Positions 8,161 through 15,754 of a stretch of DNA of 20,763 nt are shown piece after piece. Both the position numbers and the translations under genes were made by a program. The stretch covers positions 1 to 20,763 of the forward strand of contig CANJMX010000009.1 in the NCBI GenBank assembly GCA_947475125.1, given 5' to 3'. Each line of letters opens with the position of its first letter. Positions within the stretch are counted from its first letter, which is position 1. This DNA comes from Actinomycetota bacterium (GTDB taxonomy: Bacteria; Actinomycetota; Thermoleophilia; Miltoncostaeales; Miltoncostaeaceae). A model generated the notes under the pieces. It was not told the origin of the DNA and ran no database searches. It worked only from the letters and a program-made list of their open reading frames with translations.

Positions 8161-8289
8161 CCATGCGCACGCGCGTGTTCATGGGCGGTGCGACCGCGCA
8201 CCTTCTGGCGCTGGTCGTGGCCCACCAGACAGTGTTCGCATGCAATCAGGTGGCGCCGAAGTGGGCCCGTCGGATAACAGTCGCCCGCG
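8161..8289. other. convergent intergenic region
   Basis: The longest gene-free stretch in the window (129 bp). It holds the start of a doubtful small ORF and leads into the hairpin at 8287. I see no tRNA-like fold, repeat or second inverted repeat in it. Confidence 0.5.
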
Positions 8290-8369
8290 TCAGCGGAGGG
8301 GTAGGCGCCACCGCTGACGCCGAGGCGGTTCAGGGTCTGCTGATGCGGAATGCACAGCGGCCTCTTTGA
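8163..8369 (+). CDS. doubtful 68-residue ORF after the GT2-GT4 gene
   Basis: ATG at 8163, two bases after the previous stop, in an otherwise gene-free convergent gap. The first 30 or so codons mostly end in G or C, which looks coding-like, but the ORF then runs into the convergent gene and the hairpin at 8287-8320, where the third-position bias weakens. The product is a weakly hydrophobic peptide (about 10-27) with no family I recognise. It could be a small operon member, the 5' remnant of a truncated gene, or chance. Only the adjacency and the codon pattern support it. Confidence 0.22.
   Translation: MRTRVFMGGATAHLLALVVAHQTVFACNQVAPKWARRITVARVSGGVGATADAEAVQGLLMRNAQRPL
8287..8320. terminator. 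hairpin between convergent operons, candidate bidirectional terminator
   Basis: A perfect 10-bp inverted repeat (GCGTCAGCGG at 8287-8296, CCGCTGACGC at 8311-8320) with a 14-base loop, placed where the rightward and leftward units converge. It includes the stop codon of the leftward gene (8290-8292). There is no T-tract on either side, so it is not a standard intrinsic terminator; hairpins without U-tracts are often reported at ends of G+C-rich operons. It may instead stabilise 3' ends. Confidence 0.45.
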
Positions 8370-10407
8370 GGATGGCCGTGAGAAATGCCAGGCAGGAACC
8401 AGCGTCCTGGGGCGCGGGCGCGTTGATGATCGGCACACCCGCCGCCTGAGCATCGAGCACTGGGATCAGTAGGTCGTGAGGGATTCCGCCTACGACGATT
8501 GCAGCCGCCTCTGCGAGTAGTGCGGGCATGTCGGTCGGCCGCACGCGTCGGATATCTACGGCCGGCGATCCGGATGCGGCCATACGGAGTCGCTCTTCAT
8601 CTTCAGTTGAATGACCGACATCGTCAATCGCTATGACGAGCGGACCACTGGGAAGCACGCCGGCATCTCGGAGCACCGCGAGGCTATCTCCGATCACGAG
8701 AGTGCTCAGGGCCGCCCCGCCCCTATCGGTTGCGAGGCGGGCTGGCGGTAGAGGGATGACCTCCACCGACGTATTGGGATGCGCTGCCGACAGTTCCCTC
8801 GCGCGAATTGTTGAGCATGCCCAGAGGGCGTCGAGGAAGAGGGAACACGCATCAGGCACGGGGATGTAGGGGCCAACGTCATCTCTGATGACGGCGTAGT
8901 TGCGGGGGGCCGTCACAAGAGCGGGGGGCATCATATGGATCGCCTCTGGGAGACGGTCCGACTCGGTAATAAAGATGTTGACCTCGTGCATCTCCAGTTG
9001 CGACCAGTCAATCGCGAAGTCAGATACCGCCGCACGTCCCCGGGGCGGAAGCGTCGTAGTTGACACTGCGATCCCAGCGGCCTCAGCCACACGCGCAATG
9101 CGGGAGGCGATGATGTCGCGGTCGGACCCATCGCCGAATGGCGCGACGATGTGGAGGCCCGGTGTGAAGACAGGTGGCTCAGCAGGGCCAACGATCGGGG
9201 TGAGATGCCTCGCGAGGGAGGGCGGAAGCATTCCGTCCTGCACGCCCTCCTTACCGGCCCATTGCCTGATGGCCTCGGCATCGTCACGGTGGGGGTCGGC
9301 GAACCGCGCGCGGAGCTCCGGCGATTGCTCCCATACGTCGTGGATGTACCGGCCAAGTGGCCAAGGGCCAGCACCCGGACTATCGCTCGTACCCAGCCAG
9401 GCGACAAATGCGTCATCGCCGTGGGTAAAGGGGTTTGGAGGCTCGGCGACCTCATTTCGTTCGCTCGCCCGCAGCGCATCGCGGTAGAGGCGGCGCATGC
9501 GCTCGTCCAACAGCAGGCCATCGGGCGCGAGCGCGAGCCCGTACTCTCGGGGTCGCCAGTCTGTGTACCCGGCATCGATAACCCGCTGGCGATACGCATC
9601 CGTGAGGGCACGGAGATCCGGACGGTCTGAGAGCAGCACGCGCGGAATGGGGCCCTGGTGTGTGGAGAGGAGCCAGGGGCGGTCGGGGTCATAGCCACTG
9701 AAATGGAAGAAACGGAGGGGGGAGCCATTAACCAGCGGCCCGTCGGGCCCCGAGATCACTGCACGATTGGGGGCATTCCACCAGGCCACGTTGAGCCCGG
9801 GGTCCCTGAGGATCGCGGGCGTGAAGTAGGCCGGGAACAGGTCTACCCAGCGCTGATCCACAAACCGGCCATGGGCCGGATCGATGATGCACTCACGGCG
9901 CAGGCGGGAGTCCCACCAATCCACCGCCTCTGTGCATTGCCCCATCGCGATGAACCCAAGGTTGAACACCCCCGCGTCCAGGATGACGTCCTCGGTACTC
10001 GTTCCGTCTCCCTCCCGCGGTAGCGGGGAGGTTGAGTGCGGCGTGAGGGCGATTCCGTGCTCGGCCGCTGCGTCGAACACGTCGTTAAGCGGGGCGAATA
10101 TCTGGATGTCGGGGTCAAAGTAGGCCACGACGGGTGCTTCGGACAGCAAGTGACGCAATAGTGCCGGCTTGACCGCGGTGGCGAGTTCGACGATGCCGTA
10201 CGCGGTCGCCATGCGAGCGAACTCGTCGGGGGGGAGTACATCCGACGGGGAGAGGACGCGAAAGTCCTCTCCAGAGCCGATCTCGTGCTCTGGGTCGTCA
10301 AGCACGAGTACACGTACGGAGCCATCCGGATGATGGTCAAGGAATGATCGGGTGAGAACCCGAGCCTGCGCCAGGTAGTTCCTGGCGATGACCGTGCAGG
10401 CAATCAC
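8290..10407 (-). CDS. large glycosyltransferase: GT8-like N-terminal domain plus GT-B-like C-terminal region
   Basis: 705 residues from a GTG at 10407 that overlaps the Wzt stop in GTGA. The N-terminal part (about 1-310) is a GT-A nucleotide-sugar transferase: TVIARNYLAQARVLTRSF opens it, the DxD-type metal site is YFDPDIQIF (D98, D100), then DAGVFNLGFIA (144-154) and FVDQRWVDLFP (182-192), followed by LRFFHFSGYDP. These are features of a GT8-like family common in polysaccharide clusters. The C-terminal part (about 415-690) looks like a divergent GT-B fold: a donor-side stretch around LLAEAAAIVVGGIPHDLLIP and AQAAGVPIINAP. The EX7E motif expected in GT4 is not clear, so this half may be inactive or structural. 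It is the last gene of the long leftward unit and probably decorates the exported glycan. Codon bias is somewhat relaxed. Confidence 0.8.
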   Translation of the reverse strand: MIACTVIARNYLAQARVLTRSFLDHHPDGSVRVLVLDDPEHEIGSGEDFRVLSPSDVLPPDEFARMATAYGIVELATAVKPALLRHLLSEAPVVAYFDPDIQIFAPLNDVFDAAAEHGIALTPHSTSPLPREGDGTSTEDVILDAGVFNLGFIAMGQCTEAVDWWDSRLRRECIIDPAHGRFVDQRWVDLFPAYFTPAILRDPGLNVAWWNAPNRAVISGPDGPLVNGSPLRFFHFSGYDPDRPWLLSTHQGPIPRVLLSDRPDLRALTDAYRQRVIDAGYTDWRPREYGLALAPDGLLLDERMRRLYRDALRASERNEVAEPPNPFTHGDDAFVAWLGTSDSPGAGPWPLGRYIHDVWEQSPELRARFADPHRDDAEAIRQWAGKEGVQDGMLPPSLARHLTPIVGPAEPPVFTPGLHIVAPFGDGSDRDIIASRIARVAEAAGIAVSTTTLPPRGRAAVSDFAIDWSQLEMHEVNIFITESDRLPEAIHMMPPALVTAPRNYAVIRDDVGPYIPVPDACSLFLDALWACSTIRARELSAAHPNTSVEVIPLPPARLATDRGGAALSTLVIGDSLAVLRDAGVLPSGPLVIAIDDVGHSTEDEERLRMAASGSPAVDIRRVRPTDMPALLAEAAAIVVGGIPHDLLIPVLDAQAAGVPIINAPAPQDAGSCLAFLTAILKEAAVHSASADPEPPRRQRWRLPLR

Positions 10408-11714
10408 CCAGACCGAGGCGCCGCCGACCCGCGTTGCGGCACCACCTCCCAGTGTGCATTCATGGCGACAAGGCCAAGGCTTGGCTCCTCGGAGAAGACA
10501 CCGAACGAGAGCACCCGGCGTCCGCCCATGTACTGCGTGGTCTCGTCGGCCGAATTGACCGCGACGTACACATCCACGCTTCCCGACTGCAGGGGGAGCG
10601 CTGGCACCGTGAGTCGTACCGTCACCGGGGTACCGGGTCGTGAGAGTGCTCGCCGGATGGCGTCCTGTCCAGCCTCCTCATCCGCAGCCCAGCAGTGGCG
10701 GGTGCTGATCCCGTACAGGGCTGTGCCGGTCTCGGTGGCCAAGCTGATTCCCACGACAGCATCGGCAGCTGCCGTAGAACTCTCGAGGTCGACCTCGATC
10801 ATAACGTCGGCGCCGCAGATTGCGTTTCCTGTCGGACTGCCGTCCCGGACGAGTCGGGCGGCCACGAGGTTCACGATGTCGGTGGAGAGCACGGCGTCCG
10901 GGTCATAGGTCGTTTCCGGCGCTTCTTGGTAATCCTCCACGCCATCAACACGTGCGCCGAGGCCGCTGGCCTCATCTGCCAGTAGCCGGTGGTAGCGGCT
11001 GATGATCTCCGAGGGGTCTCCATCGAAGACCACCGCACCACCGTCGATGAGAATGGCTCGATCACATACGTGCTCGACGGTGCCCGGGTCGTGCGAAACG
11101 AATACGAGAGTGCCACCCCCCCGCTTGAAGTCGTAGATACGACCCATGCACTTGCGTTGAAATGCCTCGTCACCTACGGCCAGCACCTCATCCAGTAGCA
11201 GGATGTCCGGATTTACGTGTGATGACACCGCGAACGCCAGGCGCATGGTCATTCCGCTCGAGTACGTGCGCACCGGCATGTCGATGAAGTCCTGCAGCTC
11301 GGCGAAGTCGACGATTGAGTCGAGCCGCTCCGCCACCGCCTTCTCCGACACACCATGGATGGCGGCATTCATGAAGATGTTCTCGCGACCGGAGAAGTCG
11401 GGATGAAATCCCGCACCCAACTCGAGCATGGCCGCGACGGTGCCGCCAGTTGCGACGGTCCCCGTGTGTGGCGGAATGATGCCGGCAAGCAACTTGAGCA
11501 GCGTCGACTTCCCAGAGCCATTGCGACCCACGATCCCCACCGACTCGCCCGGCTCGATCGAAAGGCTCACATCGCGCAGGGCCCACAGCTCCGTATAGCT
11601 CGCGCGCCGACGCCGAATGACGGTTTCCTTCAGCGTCGCGCTGCGCTCATGAACGATCTTGAATCGCCGCGACACGTGATCGAGGCGCAACTGGCCGGGC
11701 TCGAGGTCTGCCAT
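10404..11714 (-). CDS. wzt: polysaccharide ABC transporter ATP-binding protein with carbohydrate-binding C-terminus
   Basis: 436 residues. The ATPase domain (about 8-245) has Walker A GRNGSGKST (63-71), Q-loop region ELGAGFHPDFSGREN (98-112), the family-specific signature YSSGM (151-155) instead of LSGGQ, Walker B ILLLDE (171-176), AVGDEAFQ and the switch H208. This is the Wzt/TagH group that energises export of lipid-linked O-antigen, teichoic acid or other surface glycans. A C-terminal extension of about 190 residues (245-436) ends in a beta-rich region, as in Wzt proteins whose C-terminal domain binds the non-reducing end of the finished chain. This implies length or cap recognition before export. 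Its ATG follows the Wzm stop with no gap, so the two subunits are co-translated. Confidence 0.93.
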   Translation of the reverse strand: MADLEPGQLRLDHVSRRFKIVHERSATLKETVIRRRRASYTELWALRDVSLSIEPGESVGIVGRNGSGKSTLLKLLAGIIPPHTGTVATGGTVAAMLELGAGFHPDFSGRENIFMNAAIHGVSEKAVAERLDSIVDFAELQDFIDMPVRTYSSGMTMRLAFAVSSHVNPDILLLDEVLAVGDEAFQRKCMGRIYDFKRGGGTLVFVSHDPGTVEHVCDRAILIDGGAVVFDGDPSEIISRYHRLLADEASGLGARVDGVEDYQEAPETTYDPDAVLSTDIVNLVAARLVRDGSPTGNAICGADVMIEVDLESSTAAADAVVGISLATETGTALYGISTRHCWAADEEAGQDAIRRALSRPGTPVTVRLTVPALPLQSGSVDVYVAVNSADETTQYMGGRRVLSFGVFSEEPSLGLVAMNAHWEVVPQRGSAAPRSG

Positions 11715-12506
11715 CTACAGCTCCACCGCCATCTCGCGTTCCATGCGCCGGAATGAGACGAAGCCGATTAGTAGGAACACAACAGCCGCGATCACGCAGT
11801 AAAGGGTGTCCGCCAGGGTCGGCCAGCGGCCGAAGAACAGCGTGTCTTGGATGGTGATGACATACGGCGAAATGGGATTGCCCCAGTGGAGAATGTCGAT
11901 CAGCACCTGGTGGGATGACGCCGCCGAGGGCAGGGAGTCATACGTATAGAAGATCGGCGTCAGGAAGAAGAGCGGCGTTCCGATCGCCGCGAGTATGTGC
12001 GCGACATCGCGGAAATAGACGTTGACAGCACTCAGGATGAGGCCGATGCCGACGGTCGCACCGAGCGTCAGGAGGAGGAATGCCGGCAGCGCCACGAGCG
12101 TGATCTTCGATCCCGTTCCCAGCAGCAGGCAGAGCGGTATCGCGATGATGAGCATGGCCCCGGAGATGACCGCGTTTGCCGTCATGGTGGCAAGAGGGAT
12201 GATCTCTCTGGGAAAGCGCACCTTGGTGACGAGCGACGAGTTTGACACCAGGCTGGTGGCCGCCTCGGAGATGCCCCCGTAAAAGAGTGTCCAGCCGATG
12301 AGCCCGACGAACATGAACAGTGCGTAGTTTGCGATCGGGCTGCCGAACAGGAACTTGAACACGACCGAGTAGGCCGCCACCAGGATGAGTGGGTTGAGCA
12401 GCGTCCAGCCGAGGCCAAGGAATGATCCCTTGTACCGCTGACGTACCTCGCGCTTTACGAGGTTGCGGTAGAGGGGCCCGGAGGCGGAGAGTCCGAGCAT
12501 CGTCAT
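11715..12506 (-). CDS. wzm: polysaccharide ABC-2 type transporter permease
   Basis: 263 residues from an ATG at 12506 that overlaps the previous stop in ATGA. An amphipathic N-terminus with LVKREVRQRYKGSFLGLGW, typical of Wzm/TagG permeases, precedes about six membrane segments (roughly 36-56, 62-82, 108-130, 138-160, 170-190, 232-252). NVYFRDVAHILAAIGTPLFF and the NPISPYV region are also family hallmarks. It forms the membrane channel of the exporter with the Wzt ATPase encoded next. Substrate specificity lies in Wzt and the glycosyltransferases rather than in this subunit. Confidence 0.93.
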   Translation of the reverse strand: MTMLGLSASGPLYRNLVKREVRQRYKGSFLGLGWTLLNPLILVAAYSVVFKFLFGSPIANYALFMFVGLIGWTLFYGGISEAATSLVSNSSLVTKVRFPREIIPLATMTANAVISGAMLIIAIPLCLLLGTGSKITLVALPAFLLLTLGATVGIGLILSAVNVYFRDVAHILAAIGTPLFFLTPIFYTYDSLPSAASSHQVLIDILHWGNPISPYVITIQDTLFFGRWPTLADTLYCVIAAVVFLLIGFVSFRRMEREMAVEL

Positions 12507-13018
12507 CCGGACGAGTCTAATGATGCGAGCACGACGGCCTCAGCGATTGCGTCGGTCACAGGTGCGGTATCGAATGGGCGCAGGTCCAGCGCGAGCGCCG
12601 GGAGATACTCGGCCAGATGCGGTGAAAGCGCCAGAAACTCCTGTACTTCCACCGCGTCAAAGGGGTTTTCGGTGTGAATGACCCCGCGTCCGGCGGGTGC
12701 CGCGTCTCCGACACAGACGATGGGCCGGCCGGGGGCGATCAGCATAAGCCGGCTCGCCTCGGAGCGATCCATTGCCACCAGCACGTCGGCAGATGCGATC
12801 TGGGCTCGCGATACCGCATCCACGAGGGGTGAGGTGATGAGCGGAACCACGACATGCGGGTGCACGTCACCCCCCCGGATGAGGTCTGCTGATCCGGTGC
12901 CCAGATAGACGGTTCCCTGCGCCATCGTCCCCTCCAGGCCATGGAGGGCACGCTGAATGTCGGCCGCCACCAGGACGGCGGCTCCAGCGAGCCGGCCATC
13001 AACGCGCGAGGCGATCAC
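12503..13018 (-). CDS. 171-residue protein of uncertain fold upstream of Wzm
   Basis: GTG at 13018 overlaps the previous glycosyltransferase stop (GTGA), and its own stop overlaps the Wzm start (ATGA), so it is a firm member of the unit. It appears alpha/beta: AAVLVAADIQRAL (13-25), TVYLGTGSADL (36-46), then SRAQIASADVLVAMDRSE (70-87), APGRPIVCVGDAAP (95-108) and a helical tail. Two readings are possible. The stretch 77-97 resembles the 'ADLVLAMDRSH...LAP' part of low-molecular-weight tyrosine phosphatases, a class that regulates polysaccharide export, but the catalytic CX5R loop is absent. Alternatively it resembles the C-terminal half of a GT-B glycosyltransferase without its N-terminal half. 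I cannot decide between them and assign no function. Confidence 0.7.
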   Translation of the reverse strand: MIASRVDGRLAGAAVLVAADIQRALHGLEGTMAQGTVYLGTGSADLIRGGDVHPHVVVPLITSPLVDAVSRAQIASADVLVAMDRSEASRLMLIAPGRPIVCVGDAAPAGRGVIHTENPFDAVEVQEFLALSPHLAEYLPALALDLRPFDTAPVTDAIAEAVVLASLDSSG

Positions 13019-14073
13019 GCGAGGGTCTCCACAAAAGCCCGGAGTCGTGCCGTGGTGGCGTCATTCGAGTGGATTGCAAGCTGCTCCAATCGGCCTGCGT
13101 GCATCTCATCGCGCAGCGCGCCCCCAAGCACAGCGGCGATGGCCTCGGCCAGGTGGGAGGGCGTGGGGTCGTCGAGGAGAAGCCCGGCGCGGCCCGTCGT
13201 CTCCGGTACGGCACCCGCTGCCCGTGCCACAACAGGGACCCCGGCCTCGAGTGCCTCGATGATCGGCACGCAATAGCCCTCGTGCCGGGATGCACATGCG
13301 AATACATCGGCATCCCGATACTCGATCGCCAGTTCCTCGTCGCTGACCGACCCGAGAAACTGCACGCGGTCGGCAGCGGCCACCCGTCTGGCGAGCCAGC
13401 GGCACCTGCTCTCGAATGCCCTGTTCCCGCCCCAGGAGCCCACCAGACGGAGCTCCACATCGTGGCCCGCCTGGAGGAGAGATCCGAGTGCGAGGATTAG
13501 ATCGTCCTGGGCCTTGTTCGATACCCCGCGTCCCACAAAGAGAATGCGGTGTCGCGCGCTGCGCCCGGCGGTGGCCGCCGCTGGAGCAGTGGCCAGCCCG
13601 GGTCCGCGGAGAATGCCCACTACCGATACGTCATCCATACCGAGATCCATCAGCTCGCCGGCATTGAAGGCCGAATCCGCGGCGGCGGTGGATGCGAGAT
13701 GCACCAACGGCTGGAGGCGCTCGCGCCCCTCTGCGCACTGCCGGGCGAGCCCCGGGGCATACGTCCACAGCAGATCAGGGGGGGTGATGTTGTGGTAGTG
13801 GATGCCAACACGCGTGGCGGCTGCAGCGACATGCGCGAAGGCCGGGCTGTCGATCGAGTAATGAATGATGGCCGCGTCGCCCGGTTCCGTCAGCGCCTCC
13901 CATGCCTGATGGGGATGAATGCGACCCCTCAGTTCCCCCGCGGTGTGCCGCTCCTCGGCGAAGATCTCCGACCGGAGGCCCATTGCGCGGATCACCTCCC
14001 GTGCCGCCAGCACGTGGTTGGTGATCGCGTCGCGCGGGGCCGCGCCCGCGACGACCTGATGCACCCCGATCAT
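13015..14073 (-). CDS. GT4-family glycosyltransferase
   Basis: 352 residues with the start taken as ATG 14073, where ATGA overlaps the preceding stop. A longer reading to 14256 exists but its extra 61 residues are Arg/Pro/Gly-rich junk inside the neighbouring gene. The N-terminal domain starts MIGVHQVVAGAAPRDAITNH and contains IHYHNITPPDLL (91-102), a pattern seen in GT4 enzymes of O-antigen clusters. The C-terminal GT-B domain has HRILFVGRGVSNKAQDDLI (175-193), RLVGSWGG and the donor-site EX7E motif HEGYCVPIIEALEAG with E265 and E273. It probably adds a sugar to the lipid-linked chain in the cytoplasm. Donor is unknown; GDP-mannose or the GDP-deoxyhexose made nearby are candidates by context. 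Confidence 0.88.
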   Translation of the reverse strand: MIGVHQVVAGAAPRDAITNHVLAAREVIRAMGLRSEIFAEERHTAGELRGRIHPHQAWEALTEPGDAAIIHYSIDSPAFAHVAAAATRVGIHYHNITPPDLLWTYAPGLARQCAEGRERLQPLVHLASTAAADSAFNAGELMDLGMDDVSVVGILRGPGLATAPAAATAGRSARHRILFVGRGVSNKAQDDLILALGSLLQAGHDVELRLVGSWGGNRAFESRCRWLARRVAAADRVQFLGSVSDEELAIEYRDADVFACASRHEGYCVPIIEALEAGVPVVARAAGAVPETTGRAGLLLDDPTPSHLAEAIAAVLGGALRDEMHAGRLEQLAIHSNDATTARLRAFVETLA

Positions 14074-15293
14074 GACCAGGCCTCCAGGGCTCCCACGAAG
14101 CGCTGGCGCACTTCGGGCCAGCGAAACCGGGTCATCACATAATCCCGTCCGGCCCGGGAGAGGCGTTCCCGCACGGCCGGATCCTCGGTCACCATTCGGA
14201 CCGCCTCGATGAACTCGGCGGTGGACATCCACCAGAGGCCGCCACCCTCCCGACAATGCTCCACAAGCACAGGACTGGCACCGTTGACGATGGCTGGGGT
14301 CCCCACCAGCCAGGCCTCCAGCATGACCATGCCCAGACTCTCAAGCTTTGACGGATGCAAGAGCACCGATGCGCCCGCGAAGGCGAGGGCGAGGTCCTCG
14401 TCGGGCACGAATCCGAGGTCGATCACGTGCGGAACGAGGTCTGTCGGTGTCTCGAGGGCGCCAGTGCCCACGAGCGCAAGCGCACGTGGCTGAGGTGTGG
14501 CTTCGCGATACGCGCGGTAGAGGTCGAACAACTCGGGAAGGCCCTTCCCCTCCTCGCGTCGCCCGGCGTACAGGAGGTACCCCGGATCGATTCCCCTGCG
14601 CGCGCAAAAGACGCTCACCTCTTCAACCGATGGAGGCTCGACGTCGTCGTAGCCCACCCCCACGACCACCGTGTTGGTGCCCGATATTCCACCCCGGTGC
14701 GTGCGGAGCATCGAGGTAATGAGGTCACGCTCGGTGCCGGTATTGGCGAGGATCCCCTGGGCACTGGCCATGCAATCGAGCACAACCGTTTGGTGCGCAT
14801 GGGGTTCGTTATGGAGGCAGGGAATGAGCGCCGTGCGATCGGGGCGTGCGGCCGTTGCCCAGAATGTGGTGCCGAAGAGGTACGGGATGGGCACGATCCA
14901 GTCGTACTCACGGGGGTCGTGGATGACGTCGAGCATTCTGGGCGACCACACTGAGTGAGCCATCCAGGCCAGTTGCTCTGAGTACGGCAAGTTGTGACCA
15001 AGGGCGATGTGCGTGTGATGGGTGAGGAACCGGTCGGGGTCACGGTCACCCACGGGGAAGCGCCGCACCTCAACGGCGCCATCCATCACACGCCCCTCGG
15101 GGAGCTCATTCGCCCAGGTGAAATGATCACGCGCGCAGGTGGTGAGCACGCTCACCCGGGCGCCATGTCGCGCCAGGTTTTCTGCGAGAACACGGCACAG
15201 CGTCTCCGCGCCACCCACCACTTCGCGTCCGTACCGCGGGACGACGAAGGCGATGGAGGGCCCGTCAGCGTGAGCGCTCGCGGCTCGCGTCAG
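14070..15293 (-). CDS. GT4-family glycosyltransferase with apparent CTG start
   Basis: 407 residues if read from CTG at 15293. The first conventional start in frame, GTG 15221, would begin at VGGAE and delete the first beta strand and glycine-rich loop of the GT-B fold. The codons before it read PSIAFVVPRYGREVVGGAE, the standard GT4 N-terminus, and no ATG, GTG or TTG occurs in that frame between 15222 and 15293. CTG 15293 overlaps the previous stop as CTGA and has GGGGAG six bases upstream. Further motifs are GYLLYAGRREEGKGLPELF and the EX7E pair E318/E326 in KLESLGMVMLEAW. A cytoplasmic transferase acting on the exported glycan is expected; sugar specificity is unknown. Its stop overlaps the next GT4 start in ATGA. 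Confidence 0.85.
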   Translation of the reverse strand: MTRAASAHADGPSIAFVVPRYGREVVGGAETLCRVLAENLARHGARVSVLTTCARDHFTWANELPEGRVMDGAVEVRRFPVGDRDPDRFLTHHTHIALGHNLPYSEQLAWMAHSVWSPRMLDVIHDPREYDWIVPIPYLFGTTFWATAARPDRTALIPCLHNEPHAHQTVVLDCMASAQGILANTGTERDLITSMLRTHRGGISGTNTVVVGVGYDDVEPPSVEEVSVFCARRGIDPGYLLYAGRREEGKGLPELFDLYRAYREATPQPRALALVGTGALETPTDLVPHVIDLGFVPDEDLALAFAGASVLLHPSKLESLGMVMLEAWLVGTPAIVNGASPVLVEHCREGGGLWWMSTAEFIEAVRMVTEDPAVRERLSRAGRDYVMTRFRWPEVRQRFVGALEAWS

Positions 15294-15715
15294 GACGCGC
15301 TCCCCGGGTGCCCCTCCAGCTCGGCGACCCGGGCGCGGAGCACCTCGACCTCCTGCCCCATCATGGTCAGGTACGTAAGCAGGGCGGCGTTGAACTGGCT
15401 CTGGCGCACGGCGAGATCAAGCAGCGGCTGGCTCGTGGCACGGCTCAAGGCCCCCTTGGCCTTCCCCACAACGGCGCCGACCCCGGGCTTGGTGGACTGC
15501 ACCAGGCCCATATCGGGGGTGATCTCCGCGACCTCGTCAAGCCACAGGAGCTCCTGAAGCCGGAAGGGCTCGATGTCGCGCCCCTCGGGCCCCGTGAGCC
15601 CGTCGAGGGTGTACAGGCCCTCTGCCTGCTTCTTGGCCACGCGATCCCGAATGGCCGCGAGGAGGTCGTCAACGTCCGAACCCGCCACCGGTGCGCCCTC
15701 GCTCTGGTCAGTCAT
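15290..15715 (-). CDS. 141-residue helical accessory protein
   Basis: The start is taken as ATG 15715, which has GAGAGG (15720-15725) four bases upstream; ATG 15727 would add four residues but lacks a ribosome site. The protein is acidic, then carries LQELLWLDEV (53-62), SQPLLDLAVRQSQFNAALL (95-113) and a coiled coil (about 114-134, MMGQEVEVLRARVAELE). The 'PLL...RQ..FN' pattern is familiar as a helical segment attached to methyltransferases and glycosyltransferases of polysaccharide clusters. Here it stands alone, with its stop overlapping a GT4 start. There is no catalytic domain and no membrane segment. A scaffolding or oligomerisation role is plausible but unproven. Confidence 0.75.
   Translation of the reverse strand: MTDQSEGAPVAGSDVDDLLAAIRDRVAKKQAEGLYTLDGLTGPEGRDIEPFRLQELLWLDEVAEITPDMGLVQSTKPGVGAVVGKAKGALSRATSQPLLDLAVRQSQFNAALLTYLTMMGQEVEVLRARVAELEGHPGSAS
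15300..15305 (-). promoter_or_regulatory. Shine-Dalgarno GGGGAG supporting a CTG start
   Basis: GGGGAG on the minus strand, separated by six bases (CGCGTC) from the CTG at 15293-15291. No ATG, GTG or TTG lies in the glycosyltransferase frame close to it. It therefore decides the start of the GT4 gene ending at 14070. Confidence 0.6.
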
Positions 15716-15754
15716 CGTGCCTCTCATCTGTGTGGCTCAGTGCGGACATCAATC

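Noticed and set aside
14074..14256. N-terminal extension of the GT4 gene ending at 13015
   Set aside because: The extra 61 residues are Arg/Gly/Pro-rich, lie wholly inside the upstream GT4 gene, and end just before the ATGA-coupled start MIGVHQVVAG, which is the natural N-terminus.
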